Assembly: GCF_023343835.1 (NCBI RefSeq)
Contig: NC_064438.1
Location: 56,072,578 to 56,136,577 of the forward strand
Direction: 5' to 3'
Length of the DNA: 64,000 nt
DNA from: Lagopus muta
Taxonomy: Eukaryota > Chordata > Aves > Galliformes > Phasianidae
Position numbers and translations under genes: made by a program. Within the stretch, counting starts at the first letter, position 1; every line of letters starts with the position of its first letter. The notes beneath the pieces were generated by a model that searched no databases, was not told the DNA's origin, and saw only the letters and a list, made by a program, of their open reading frames with translations. Positions 12,566 through 23,800 of this stretch are shown piece after piece.

Positions 12566-14666
12566 TTTCACCGTGATCCACGGCACTGATAGCTGATAAG
12601 CAGCTTGAATGCATCAATAGGCTAAAAACGAAACAGTCCACCACAAGCAGCCAAAATAATTAATTTGCCTTTAAAAACTACCTAACTCCTCCCAGAAGGG
12701 GGTTAGTGCCTGAAGAGGTGTCCTGGCCATGGAGGATGTTAGGACCATCATCAGCACAGTGCCAGCCATTTCAGCTGGCTTGCTCCACTGTTTCCTCCTG
12801 AGCACAATAACTAAATACATTCTGTCATTGTTTGTGTGGTTGCTACCGTCAGCTGACAAAAACACAAGCTGTTTTTTCTGCTGTGGATGTATCCACGGGC
12901 ACTGCAGGCCCTGGGCCGCAGTTGGTCACACCAGCATCACCCCAGGCATTGCTGCTGTGCTGGCCTGCACAGGGAAACCTCAGCATGCTGGGAGAAAGGG
13001 ATGGCAACCAGAGAAATCCTCTCAACCAAAGGCATTGAGAACAAGAGTGAAATGCAAAGGGAATGCATTGGTAGAAGGGGAATTAAGTAGTGTCACCAGA
13101 TGGTAGTGTGAGCCTCAGTGTTCCCTGTGAGGAGCCTCCCCCCTCCTCAAAAGATTTCAGCAGTTCATGGCTACTTAGAGAGAAGCAGGGAGCGATGCAG
13201 GTCCCTGCAGGGGACCACAGATGATCAGGGTGAGATCAGGACTGAAGCTATCTGTAAACAAACCAAAAAGGGGTGATTCCTGCAGCCTGCAGGAAGGCTG
13301 CAATGGAGAGATTACTACTTCTGCGTGATGCAACACTGCAAAAAGATCCCTGAGACCATTGTCAAGCTAAGAGCAGTGTACTGCATCAGCACAGCACCGT
13401 GCCTCGAGAGCCCTACCGAGCAGCAGAACTAATCAGCCAAGGCACAGATGCGCATTAACATGGCATCTCAGATGGCTGAGGTGAATCTCCCAAAGCCTCT
13501 GGGGGCTCTTGGCTACACAGACACTGTTCACAAAGCTGGAGAGAGAAAAAGGAAAATGCTGGTAAAATGTGCTCAAGGTCAAACACCACATTGGTGAGAG
13601 GACTGACAACAGAACCTGCAGTTCCTCGCTCCTCCAGTGCTTTCTCCACGGGATCACCACAAAATCCCAGAAGAACAATGGGGTTTTGCTGCTGGTGACA
13701 CAGTAGCTTCACAGTAGGTATTCTGGTATAGGATCAGTGATTTCTTTCCCCTAGGCTTTGTACTAGCCCAGCACAACATTTCAGTGACAGACTCAAGAAG
13801 ATACCACCAGATGTCTTAAAGGGGAATGAAAACTGTCACATTAGTCCCCAGGACTGTACAGACCCAATCTTTTGTTGTAAGTTGATAAAAGACAGCGAAA
13901 TGCCATTTGCTGCTAAGTGACTTGTAATGATTAAATAAGGTTTCTCCTTCCATCATCTCCACCCCACCCATGGCATTTAGTGATAATATAAGACAGATTT
14001 TGCAAGTTGTTTAGCTTATATGGCCATCTGGCACTTTTGCATTTCAGTAGCCTTGAACATTGGAAAAACAACAGATAAAGAAAACCAGTTTTATCTTATC
14101 AGAAACCTGGAGAAGTTTAACTCTCTCAGAGTACAAAGGATTAACCAGGTCACTATAGCTCTTCATTTACAGTTCCCATCTTAATTAGCAGTCATATTCT
14201 GCAAAGGTTTTCCACTCTAAACCCAGTTGTTCCTCATCTCCTTTGCTGTTGTTTAGGTGGTGAAACACTTCACTCCAGCAGTTGCACCCAGCTTCTAAAT
14301 AACACTCTGCTCCTGGGTGATGGAATCACATGCTGAGAAATAAACCACAGGTTCTAACCCTGAATAAAAAACGAAGGGTGTCTTGTCAATGCTTGAGGGG
14401 AGGATGCTCTTTTCAAATGAAAACACAGTGGTCCTGACTTAACTCAATTAGAAACCTACCTAATGCTGCTGAAACATCAACTAATACCACTGCACTAAGC
14501 AGTTTCTTCATCTGCTTTTGCTAAAGGGGATAGCTGTACAGTTCACCCACAGTAACCTCACTCCAAGCAGTGCCTGGAAAGAACTCAAAGTGTGCCCCCC
14601 GCTCAGCGGTGGCTTAGGGCTGATCCTGCATTTGTTCTTGGGTTAATTCCTGCTCCCATCTTCCTT

Positions 14667-14688
14667 GGGGGGGGGGGGGGGGGGGGGG
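14667..14688. repeat. G22 homopolymer
   Basis: Twenty-two consecutive G residues can be counted, followed by a purine-rich AAGAAAAAAAGAAG stretch. Such runs can form G-quadruplexes and are prone to length error in sequencing. Confidence 0.9.
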
Positions 14689-16156
14689 AAGAAAAAAAGA
14701 AGTGAATCTCTTTGGAAGTGAATGTAATTTCCTTAAGAATATGGTTTTAAAACAGCTTTTGGCCTCGGAGCATGAGACCAGCTGCAGGATGCTTCCACCT
14801 GTAGTGCTGAGTGAGAAGGACTTTTGACTGGAATCTGTGACAGCAGGGAATGTTCACTGTAAACACAATGTAAATAACAGAGGATGTAAAGATATGCAGA
14901 TAAAAACTACCCTTGTCGTTTTTATAGACCTTGTAGTTTTGTAGACCTTGTTTTCAACTACACCTCACATTTTATGATTGCTAGTTTGCATTTTAGACTC
15001 CATGGAGTGAAAGCTGGGATCTTATAAATGTGCTACAACATCTGACTGCTAGGTATCAGGCTGCCAGAGTGCAATTTAACACCTCGAGTCAGGTACCTCG
15101 CCTTGCTATTTATAACCCAGTAAGTGTGAGACAGCTCCCAAGGGTGAGTGGAAACTCCCACCTCCCTTGCAGAGACCTGGCTGCAGGAAACATTACAAGA
15201 GGGCTCGTCCAATGGAGTGAGGTTACCACTTTATTTTTAACACCGTGGGCTGCAGGGACTGTGCTTGATGTGGTTTATTGCGTATAGTTGAGGCAGTAGA
15301 GAGAACACCCCAAAAAAGGGAAGCTCTCCTTGTCCTGGTGAGAGTCCCAACATACATCTCCTTCTTGGCCCAAGGTAGGACTGTATGCATGCTCCCTCCC
15401 AGGCTATAGGCTGACACATCAGGGGGTTCATGGGTCACTGCTGTGCTACTTGTACTCCTTGTGGAGGCCTTCTTCCTATGACAGCAGCAGCTACGTGATG
15501 CTGTGGACTACAGCTTTGTAACTCCATTTGCCTGAACTTTCGCCAAAAATATATTCAGAAATTGCAATTTCTACTCTATATCTAAGGATAGGTTTCTCTA
15601 TGTATTGCTCTTCAGTAATGGGCATTTATGCAAAGGTAGGAAGAATTACCCTCACAAAACACAATATCTCACACGAAAGAATGAAAAGTAGAGTAGGAAG
15701 AGCATGTTAGCAGATTTCCACAAAATGATTTCTCTGGTACAAAATCTGATAATGACACTCACATTGTCAAGAAATGGGGAAAATCTAATTGGTTCTCAAA
15801 GCTTCAGTGGCTTAAATGTAAGCATATTATCACAAAATCATCAGGACTGCATGAGAATGACACATTTAATCTTTTGGGCATGGATAATATCTGTACAAGA
15901 TAATGGGTTTATGTATTCATATTGCTTTTTTATCTCTATTAAATGGTAATATGTTTTTTCTTAACACAGTAAAATCAGTAGCAATCAGGAATTTGGCTGG
16001 AGAAAAAAAAACCATGCTTTATCTTAACGTGACATTGAAATACTTTAAAATTGTGGCATTATTCAAATACAAAAAGACCACTGCAGTGTCCTAGATATCG
16101 TTAGTGGAAAGTGTAATTGCAGTGCGTTAAGGAAACTCATTCTGGCTGTAGCCTCC

Positions 16157-16286
16157 CCAGCTCAGGTAACAACCAGTGAAGCTGCAGGCACAGTCTGAGC
16201 TTGCCAAGGACCTAAGTTACGTTCTCACCTTACCAGTTTGCATGGAGTGTGCACTGCTAGGCTATCACTGATGTTACCTGAGCTGG
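16157..16286. repeat. 130-bp structure with perfect 15-bp inverted ends
   Basis: CCAGCTCAGGTAACA at 16,157-16,171 is the exact reverse complement of TGTTACCTGAGCTGG at 16,272-16,286, with 100 bp between. The size and perfect ends resemble a small non-autonomous DNA transposon (MITE). I see no flanking target-site duplication, so a chance or structural inverted repeat is also possible. Confidence 0.5.
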
Positions 16287-16432
16287 TGAGGTTAAAGCCC
16301 AGGCTGTAGTACAGCCACGCTGCCTAAACTCAGTACTTACAGACACTCAAGAAGAAATTAACTGAACAATGGCTCTGGTCTAGATGCTCTCCCGGTATGG
16401 AATAAGAAAAAATGATTTTTGGTTGGAAAACC

Positions 16433-16452
16433 GTTTGTTGTTGTTGTTGTTT
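16433..16452. repeat. (TTG)n microsatellite
   Basis: Several consecutive TTG/GTT units can be read directly. It is a simple repeat. Confidence 0.85.
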
Positions 16453-17727
16453 CTGAAAGCCAGTGGTTCAGCATGGTTCAAATTACTGGTCTTTATTCTG
16501 ATATCATAGGTTAGAATTCTTAAATGCTCTCAAATTCCACTGATCCAGGGGGAAAATGGCAGTAACAAAATGCAGTAAAGCGTCAGCACTACATTGGATT
16601 CCATGGGCAGAGTCAATACAAATACAAACTCCTGTAGCTGTTGTTTAATAGGGCCTTTTTTATACCACTGGGCTACTTCAGAGCCTCAATAAACTCCAAA
16701 CTGTTTATTATTATTTTACAGTAAATGAAGAACTTTATGGCCAGGATTTTCAAAGTTTCCAAATCTTTGCTGTATCCCTGGGCAGCCCACACGAGGAAAC
16801 GTGTGGTGGCATTTCTCTGCCAGCTGCATTCTGTGATGCGCAGAACCAATAGCAAATGGTGCAAAGGAGATCACTGCTGCAAGAAGCAGCTCTGCACTCA
16901 GACTGTGCAGCCTTTAACCCACTTCTTGCTGTCTCCATTCACTGTAACCGTGTTTAAATAAAAATTTACTGATGTTTTAGCATACCACCATTAGGAGATG
17001 CTGCTTGCAAGACGTGGCTGTTGACCAGTGCTGACCACTGTACTCAGCAGTTCCCTGTCTGGCCATATTCATACAATGTCCACATTTTTGCAGTGCCACC
17101 AAGTGGCTGATTTCCTCATCAACATTTCTGCATTTTTATCGTGATAAAACAAGTGCAGAACAAATCACCTTGCATGTGAGAGGCACCAAACACAGCTGCA
17201 CGAGGAAGCCGGGACACTGCTTTTGGATTTATACTCCTGCATATGAGAGAACGACCATGAATGATACATAACAGGTAGGGAATATATTAAGTTTCTCAGA
17301 AAAGCAAGGTTATCCTTGACATAGCTGAAAAATCCTATAGCGCGTTCACAAGTCTCAGACAATACTGAATTCATGCCCTTACAGGGCAAAGTTACCTCAG
17401 GAATTCCTCACGCAATGGTGGCAATGCTCCCATGTCACCTTCTTCTCGCTCACAGAACCCTCTGAGAACATCAGTGCTTTTCTGTCACAACACAACCGGA
17501 ACAACGCCCCCAAACCGGCTCCCTGAGGTGGCAAGCACAGCAGGTAGGCGTATGCTGGCAGCAAGACCTTGGCATGGCTCCTCAGAAAGCCTAAGCGAAG
17601 TCCAGAGGGCACAGACCCCCCACCCAGACCGCCGAAATAAAATGATAAAAACCCCACAGCGCCTCAGCCCGCCGCCATCTTACAGCCCCTGCACTTCCAG
17701 AGGCTCCCACCCCGCGCAGCTCGCCAG

Positions 17728-17940
17728 CCAATGAGCGGCAAGCGCGGGGTGGGGCAATGCTCAGCGCAGCCAATGAGCATCAAGCTCGGCGATGACGCTG
17801 ACCAGTAAACAGCTCACTACGCGAGTTAGGCTCTGCCCATCAACCGTCCGTTAGGAGGGAGCCAATGAAAGCCCGGTGATTGGCCGGAGCTAGCCAATCA
17901 GAGGCGCCAGGTGAAATTTGAAAGCGAGTGGAGGCGGCAG
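17728..17940 (+). promoter_or_regulatory. DLGAP5: DLGAP5 promoter with CCAAT boxes and CHR-like element
   Basis: Five CCAAT boxes can be read: forward at 17,728, 17,770, 17,862 and 17,894, and reverse (ATTGG) at 17,879. The last lies about 19 bp before TTTGAA at 17,917-17,922, the core of a CHR element. A GGCGCC motif sits at 17,903-17,908. NF-Y-bound CCAAT boxes next to a CHR are the known promoter design of G2/M genes controlled by DREAM and B-MYB/FOXM1 complexes, and DLGAP5 is such a gene in mammals. There is no clear TATA box. Transcription probably starts near 17,930-17,950. Confidence 0.75.
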
Positions 17941-17973
17941 CACTGAGGGAAGCGGAGCGGCGGGCCCGGCAAG
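17940..17973 (+). other. DLGAP5: DLGAP5 exon 1, non-coding (start approximate)
   Basis: A GC-rich 5' UTR exon ends at the good donor GGCAAG|GTATGAG (boundary 17,973). The start is estimated from the promoter layout. The first ATG of the protein lies in exon 2. Confidence 0.6.
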
Positions 17974-18342
17974 GTATGAGCGGGGCTGGCGGGCGCGGGA
18001 ATGGCTTCGTGGCTTCGGGACGGAGAACCTGAGGCAGCCCTCAGGGGGAGTTGGGAGGCGATGTGCGGTTTGCTGTAGTACCCGAGGATCCGGGTCCTGA
18101 ATCGGGCCGCGTTCCGTCTTTAATATGTTATTTGTGTTTGCTGTAATCTGTAAGCACTGGGGCTATATCAGACTACTGCTTTCTTCCTGGCCTTTCTTAA
18201 TCCAGGATGTGGGATGAGGGTATCTTTGTGTTAAAAGTGAGTGGGGAATCTGTCTCTACCTACATTGCATTTGTTTTCTTCAGATTTCATATGGTCGTGT
18301 CTGCAAGATTAATTGCTCAAAAGCAATTAAAAAGCTTTAAAA

Positions 18343-18345
<3 letters not shown>

Positions 18346-18386
<41 letters not shown>
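18346..18386. repeat. T41 homopolymer in DLGAP5 intron 1
   Basis: Forty-one consecutive T residues, flanked on both sides by TTAAAAAGCTT-like motifs. No LINE body or target-site duplication adjoins it on either strand. Confidence 0.9.
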
Positions 18387-18389
<3 letters not shown>

Positions 18390-19021
18390 CTTAAAAAGCT
18401 TAAAAGTTCGCTGTTAATGCTTATCCGTGGCAGAAGGACCTAAGAAGGCCTATAGTACAATAGCTGGAGCCACGCTTTCTTAAAATGGAAGACAAAGCAT
18501 GAAAGTCCTTGAAATGTGTTAAAATCTTTGCCAGGTTTTTGTAAGCTTGCCTGATACCTAACAGCTACTGTATGGCTCTGGTACCTTCCACAATTTAAAA
18601 AACATGTGTGCAGTCTGGATAGGCTGCTGTGTTTATAGAGAACAGATAAGGAGACTCAAACATTGGAAATTTGACCTATAAATTGTCGGAGTCCTGAGGA
18701 TTCCCTGTGTATAATAGCATGTATTTTTTCTGACAGCTCAGGCAGAAGCTTCGTGATCTCTGCTCATACTTTGGTACATTTAGATGGTATCTCCCTACTT
18801 TGCTCCCCTGTTCTTTGCAGACACCCAAGCCTAAGTGCTGCTACAGAGTAATTAAAGAGATAAGGAGAGAATCATTCTGATGTTAACAAAGCCAGGTACC
18901 CATCCTTGGGCAGATAGACTCCTTGAGTAGCTTGCTAAGTGTCACAGTTCTAAGGAGGAATCAAGTAAGGTGGGAGTCTGGAGGGATGGCTCTTGCAGGA
19001 TTGATGCACCCAGTATTAATC

Positions 19022-19112
19022 TTAGAATGGCCTGGGTTGAAAAGGACCACAATGATCATCTAGTTTCAACCCCCTGCTATGTGCAGGGTCGCCAACCAGC
19101 AGACCAGGCTCA
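19022..19112 (-). mobile_element. CR1 LINE fragment in DLGAP5 intron 1
   Basis: TTAGAATGGCCTGGGTTGAA is followed by AAGGACCACAATGATCATC. It is nearly identical to the 8,462-8,560 fragment, in reverse CR1 orientation, and truncated at about 90 bp. Confidence 0.88.
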
Positions 19113-20574
19113 GAAGTGAGCAGTTGGGATCATACACAGACAGCTAGCTTTTAGTTGAAAGAAATGTCCATTTAGTTTGGATAAACTTCTTGGCTGAGCC
19201 TCTCAAATCTTTAATATTATCATCTTTACCACCATGATGTCCACAGAGGATGGCTGTAAGGTCTTGATGGTAACTGCTGCTTTTAAGAATGGTTTTCTTT
19301 TGGTGGGTATTAAAAAAAACCTGCCTATTGTAGGTGGTAGAGAGTAGAGGTATACTTCCACTGTTTTCTAAAGGGTTTTTAGTGACCCTGTAGAAACTAC
19401 TAACAAGATCAGCCCAAAGATGATTATTGGAGAAGTTCATGTATTAACATTCCTTAATTGCTTACCTGTAAATTGGGGTAAATATGACCTGTGAACTGTG
19501 GTAGACTCCATCTGGTCATTTGCAATCCTTAACTGGCATCTTTAATGAATTTCTGGAAGTTGGAACATAAAATGAAAAGACCAATGGAAGACATTAACCA
19601 ATCAGTTGGTACTGACATGCACCAGGACATGCTTCCAGGATCACATGGAAGACATCTGGTCTCTGACTTGGGTACTTTAAGCTGAGTTTTGCTTTTTTAT
19701 TTCCATTTGATCATTTAAACTTCCTTAAGCTGTTTTGTCCTCCTGCAGTGCTAAGCATATTGGGGAGAAAAAGATGCAAAGCATAGCCATATAGATTTCT
19801 GACTCATTCATTGTCTCTAATATCTATCCCAAGCCCTTCCAAATGGCTGTGCAAGCCCTGCTAGTGATGTGCAAGTTATTCTGGGCATAGCTACTGCCAT
19901 GAAGTTGGGCACAAGGAGCTGCCACTCCAGCCCCAGAGCACAGACTCACCTTATATTTCCCTCCCCAGAAGCATGAGAACTCTCAAAAAGGCTTCAGTAG
20001 GTGCAGGGATTCATGCTTTTTGCATTGCAGTAAGCACAGCATGTACAGATCAACTGTTGCTTTCATCAGGTCTTCCTCAAGTTAAAAAAGTAGGCAAAAA
20101 TCCTGCTGGAAATAAATGCTATTGTGTTACAGTTGCATCCTGGAAACTCAATTAGGAGCCAGAGCCAAATACTCTGATGCATGACAAAAATGCCTTGCCA
20201 TCAGATAGGGCATAAAGTAAATGCTTAGTGGCAATGCTGCTTCCAAGTATTGTCCTACAACCTTGTCATTTGCTTGCTTGTCTCCTTAACGAGAAAAACA
20301 TCTGTGTTGAAAACAGGCTAGTCAGTCCCTGGCAATGACAAAGCCTTCCCTGCTAATTCTGTCTCAGAGTTGATTACTTAGCAAGCAAACGAGCACCTTG
20401 ACTACATAAAATGAAGAGTCATTGCTGAAACTGTCATTTGTACATGTACCAGAGCAAATGCAGCAATGAAGAAGCTAGATCTATCTTTGTGACATACAAA
20501 CTCGAACAAAAAGGGCACAACAAACCTTGTCTCCTTTTTTCCTCTCGTTACCATTTTTGTTCAGGATAATCAAG

Positions 20575-20815
20575 ATGGCTGCTACCTCCCACTTTGTCGG
20601 TCGGTACAAAAAGGATTTGAGCACAGAAACCATCAGAACGAAAGTTGCTCGTAGAAAATCCATGCTCCAAAAGGAGAGCAGACACAAGTTGTTTGAAAAG
20701 GGCAGACAGTTTGGACTGACAGATGTCAATGTTCAGGTGTCAAAAACGAGGGGGATTTCTCAAGGAAGTGGGGCAAGCGAAACGTGCTTGCAGGAGAACA
20801 GCAGTTTGAAACAGA
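20575..20815 (+). CDS. DLGAP5: DLGAP5 exon 2 (first coding)
   Basis: The acceptor is TTTTTGTTCAG|GATAAT (exon starts 20,565) and the donor is CAGA|GTAAGT. It encodes residues 1-80, starting [14 protein letters not shown] and including [18 protein letters not shown], which resembles the HURP N-terminus. Confidence 0.92.
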
Positions 20816-23800
20816 GTAAGTAAAGCCTTGTTATATAGCTTTTTAATTTGTTAAATGTGGTCTCCATGTTTTAATTTATAACTATCAAGAAAATAGACTT
20901 AATACCATCCTTTATGACTCCAGGACTGTTTTTAGTCTTAATTTTGTCCACAGCCTCCTAAGGAAGGATGCATTGTGCTGTTAATATTCGCTAGGATGGC
21001 TTTGTTATTCAAGAAGTGAACCTTCGATTTATAATCTCATCTCTGTAAAACTGTCTGTCACATGCTTTAAGAATGGTTAGAAATTGGCAATGTATCTCAC
21101 AATTTTATTTTTAATTTACTCCTTTTTGTCAATTTCTCCTTTCTGTGGGAAAACGAGTCTTGCACGTACTGGATTCTGCCTGTGTGGCTCTTCTGTGTGC
21201 TGATGGCTAAAGAACTAAATAACTCTTTAATGATATTAAAGTGTTCTCCACCTTCAGTATTTGGATAGGAAAAAATAATTGAAGGAAAGACTCAAATCCC
21301 CATGGAATCACATCAAATACATAACTTGAGAAATTACAGCCTGGTCATCTTTGATGAACTTTAACATCAGTAGGTTTGTTTTGTTTTTCCAGACAGACAC
21401 GTCACGAGGTTTTGTTCTCTCACATTTCATGTCATTTACTCTGAGCTTCCAGCAGACTTCAGTATTTGGTATCTAAAGCTGACTTGATCTTCAGCGTCCA
21501 GTGATAATTAAACAACTGTAGAGTTGACTGCAACTCATTGAACATGGCCATACAGTCCATGCAAGTATTTCAGTAGAGAAGCTGGTACAAAACAGCTAAT
21601 CAACAATCTAATGCCTAAGTGTTTACTTTAGTACTAATAGCCTTGCAGGAACAGCCTGTACACTATAAAATGGCATGAACTTGCAGCATTTCTAGCATGC
21701 AGATTTGAGGACGTGTATTTGTAAGCTGGAATTTATCACTGAATACATTGCAGAGAATTTAGGCTTTTAGCAAGCTGACAGATTGTGTGTTTATGTTATA
21801 AAACTTACATTGAAAAGTATAGGCATGTACTCCAGGCAGTCATTTTATAGAATTCTAGCATGGCCTGGGTTGTAAAGGAGCACAGTGCTCATCCAGCTCC
21901 AACCCCTGCTGTGTGCAGGTCACCAACCAGCAGCCCAGGCTGCCCAGAGCCACATCCAGCCTGGCCTTGAATGCCTGCAGGGATGGGGCATCCACAGCCT
22001 CCTTGGGCAACCTGTGCCAGTGCCTCACCACCCTCTGGCTGAAAAACTTCCTCCTCATATCCAACCCAAACCTCCCCTGTCTCAGTTTAAAACCATTCCC
22101 CTTTTCCTATCACCATCCACCCTCACAAACAGCCATTCCCCTCCTGTTTATGCACTTTTCAAGTACTGGAAGGCCACCATGAGTTGTCCCTGGAGCCTTT
22201 CCTTCTCCAAGCTGAACAACCCCAGTTCCCCCAACCTTTCCTCACAGGAGAGGTGCTCCAGCCCTCTGATCATCTTAATGGCCCTCCTCTGGACCCGCTC
22301 TAAAAGTTCCACATCCTTGTACTCTTCTTGCTAACCTGGTGTGTTCATCTTGGGTCTTGCAACATTTGTCTAGCAGTTCTCCAACTTGCTTAGTTTCTGA
22401 CTTTGACTTGGATGAAAAATATCTCCAATGTAATAAATCATGTCTGTCTTTACCTCAGAACAATCTACAGATGCAGCCACCAAGAGGGTGAATGAACGCA
22501 GGGAAATGCTTCAACGCTATAAAGAAGAGAAGGAGCTCCGAAAACTGAAAGAACAAAGAGAAAAAGCAAAAAAGGGTGTGTTTAAAGTTGGGTTATATAA
22601 ACCTACTGCTTGTGGATTTCTTTCACTTGCACCTGAAGTTCCCACAACAACAAAGCCAAAAGAAAAGGTAATGAGAATAACATTAAATTTCTAAATGAGT
22701 CTTATGTAGCATATGACATTAAAACTTATGGTTATGTAAGTTTTATGCAAGTTATGTGAAGTAAATATAGTATAAAGAATTCATAAATATTTTGTAATAA
22801 GGAATGGTAAGGGAGTAATTTCATTCTTTTTTTAACAAAGCAGGAAATACAAGAAATGTGTTAATTTTTGTAGTTGTGACTATGGCCTCAGTTCAAAAAA
22901 TAGTGATTCACCTGCAAATAAAAGCTAAGCTGTTTTAGAACTGGTAACTTGTTTGTATTCAGTCCATCTGACTTTTTCAAATCACTCAATATGTTTTGAC
23001 TCTCAAGTGCACAGGCTTGTTGCTTTACCTACTTAGGCTTCTTGCTCACTCTGGCAGTGATGGCAGGGAGACAAAGGTGTATGTTAACCTTGTTTCCTTG
23101 GGAATGTTTCCAGGCAGCTCCTGCTTTCTCTGAGAGGATTACTCGATCAAAGGCCAAGAACCAAACAGAAAAGGCTGCGATATCAACTGCATTGAAGCCC
23201 TCTACGGTTTGTCCCTTAAATGAACTTTAGTGAATAAACTGGGAGAAAAAGATGCAATTATCCTTGAGCATGTAAATCAGGGTTGTATTCTGATGTGAAA
23301 AATGATACCTCCAAGCAGGTTTTCCTGATGAAAAGGGCAGATTAGGTCAGAAAAGCTTTCAGCAAGCTGATAGAATTTATTGTGGTGATTTGAGTGTTGT
23401 GTTGAACTGAGCTACAGAGTTTGATTGAGTCAATACAGAGAAAAGTGCAATGATCTTTCAGATTCCTTTTTCCCTGTGAAATATTATTGCAGTCAGCAAG
23501 GAATGCAAGTAAGAATAGAGGCAGTAATGAGACTGAAAGTAAATACTTTGGCTTGGAGAACCTGTGAAGCTCTCCTGGCTGCAGAAAGTCTTTTGTGAAT
23601 GCAGACTATGAAGTCAGTTCTTCTTCTGCATTTCACTGCAGCTTCAGAAAGTTGAACCCAGCAAATGGACTGCTTGTTACACACTGTACGTTTTTGCTCT
23701 CACAGTGGGGAAGAGCACTTGTTCTTAAAATTCAACCTCAAAGCATTATGGTATGTTATGCCATCTTATTTAGCTACCTGTTTAAAGGTGTGTGATTGAG

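Larger units (their letters stand above)
12566..17727. other. Gene-free spacer between FBXO34 and DLGAP5
   Basis: No conserved reading frame or RNA gene is visible in this 5.2-kb stretch. It holds a G22 homopolymer (14,667-14,688), a 15-bp inverted repeat around 16,157-16,286 and a (TTG)n microsatellite (16,433-16,452), each listed separately. Confidence 0.45.
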
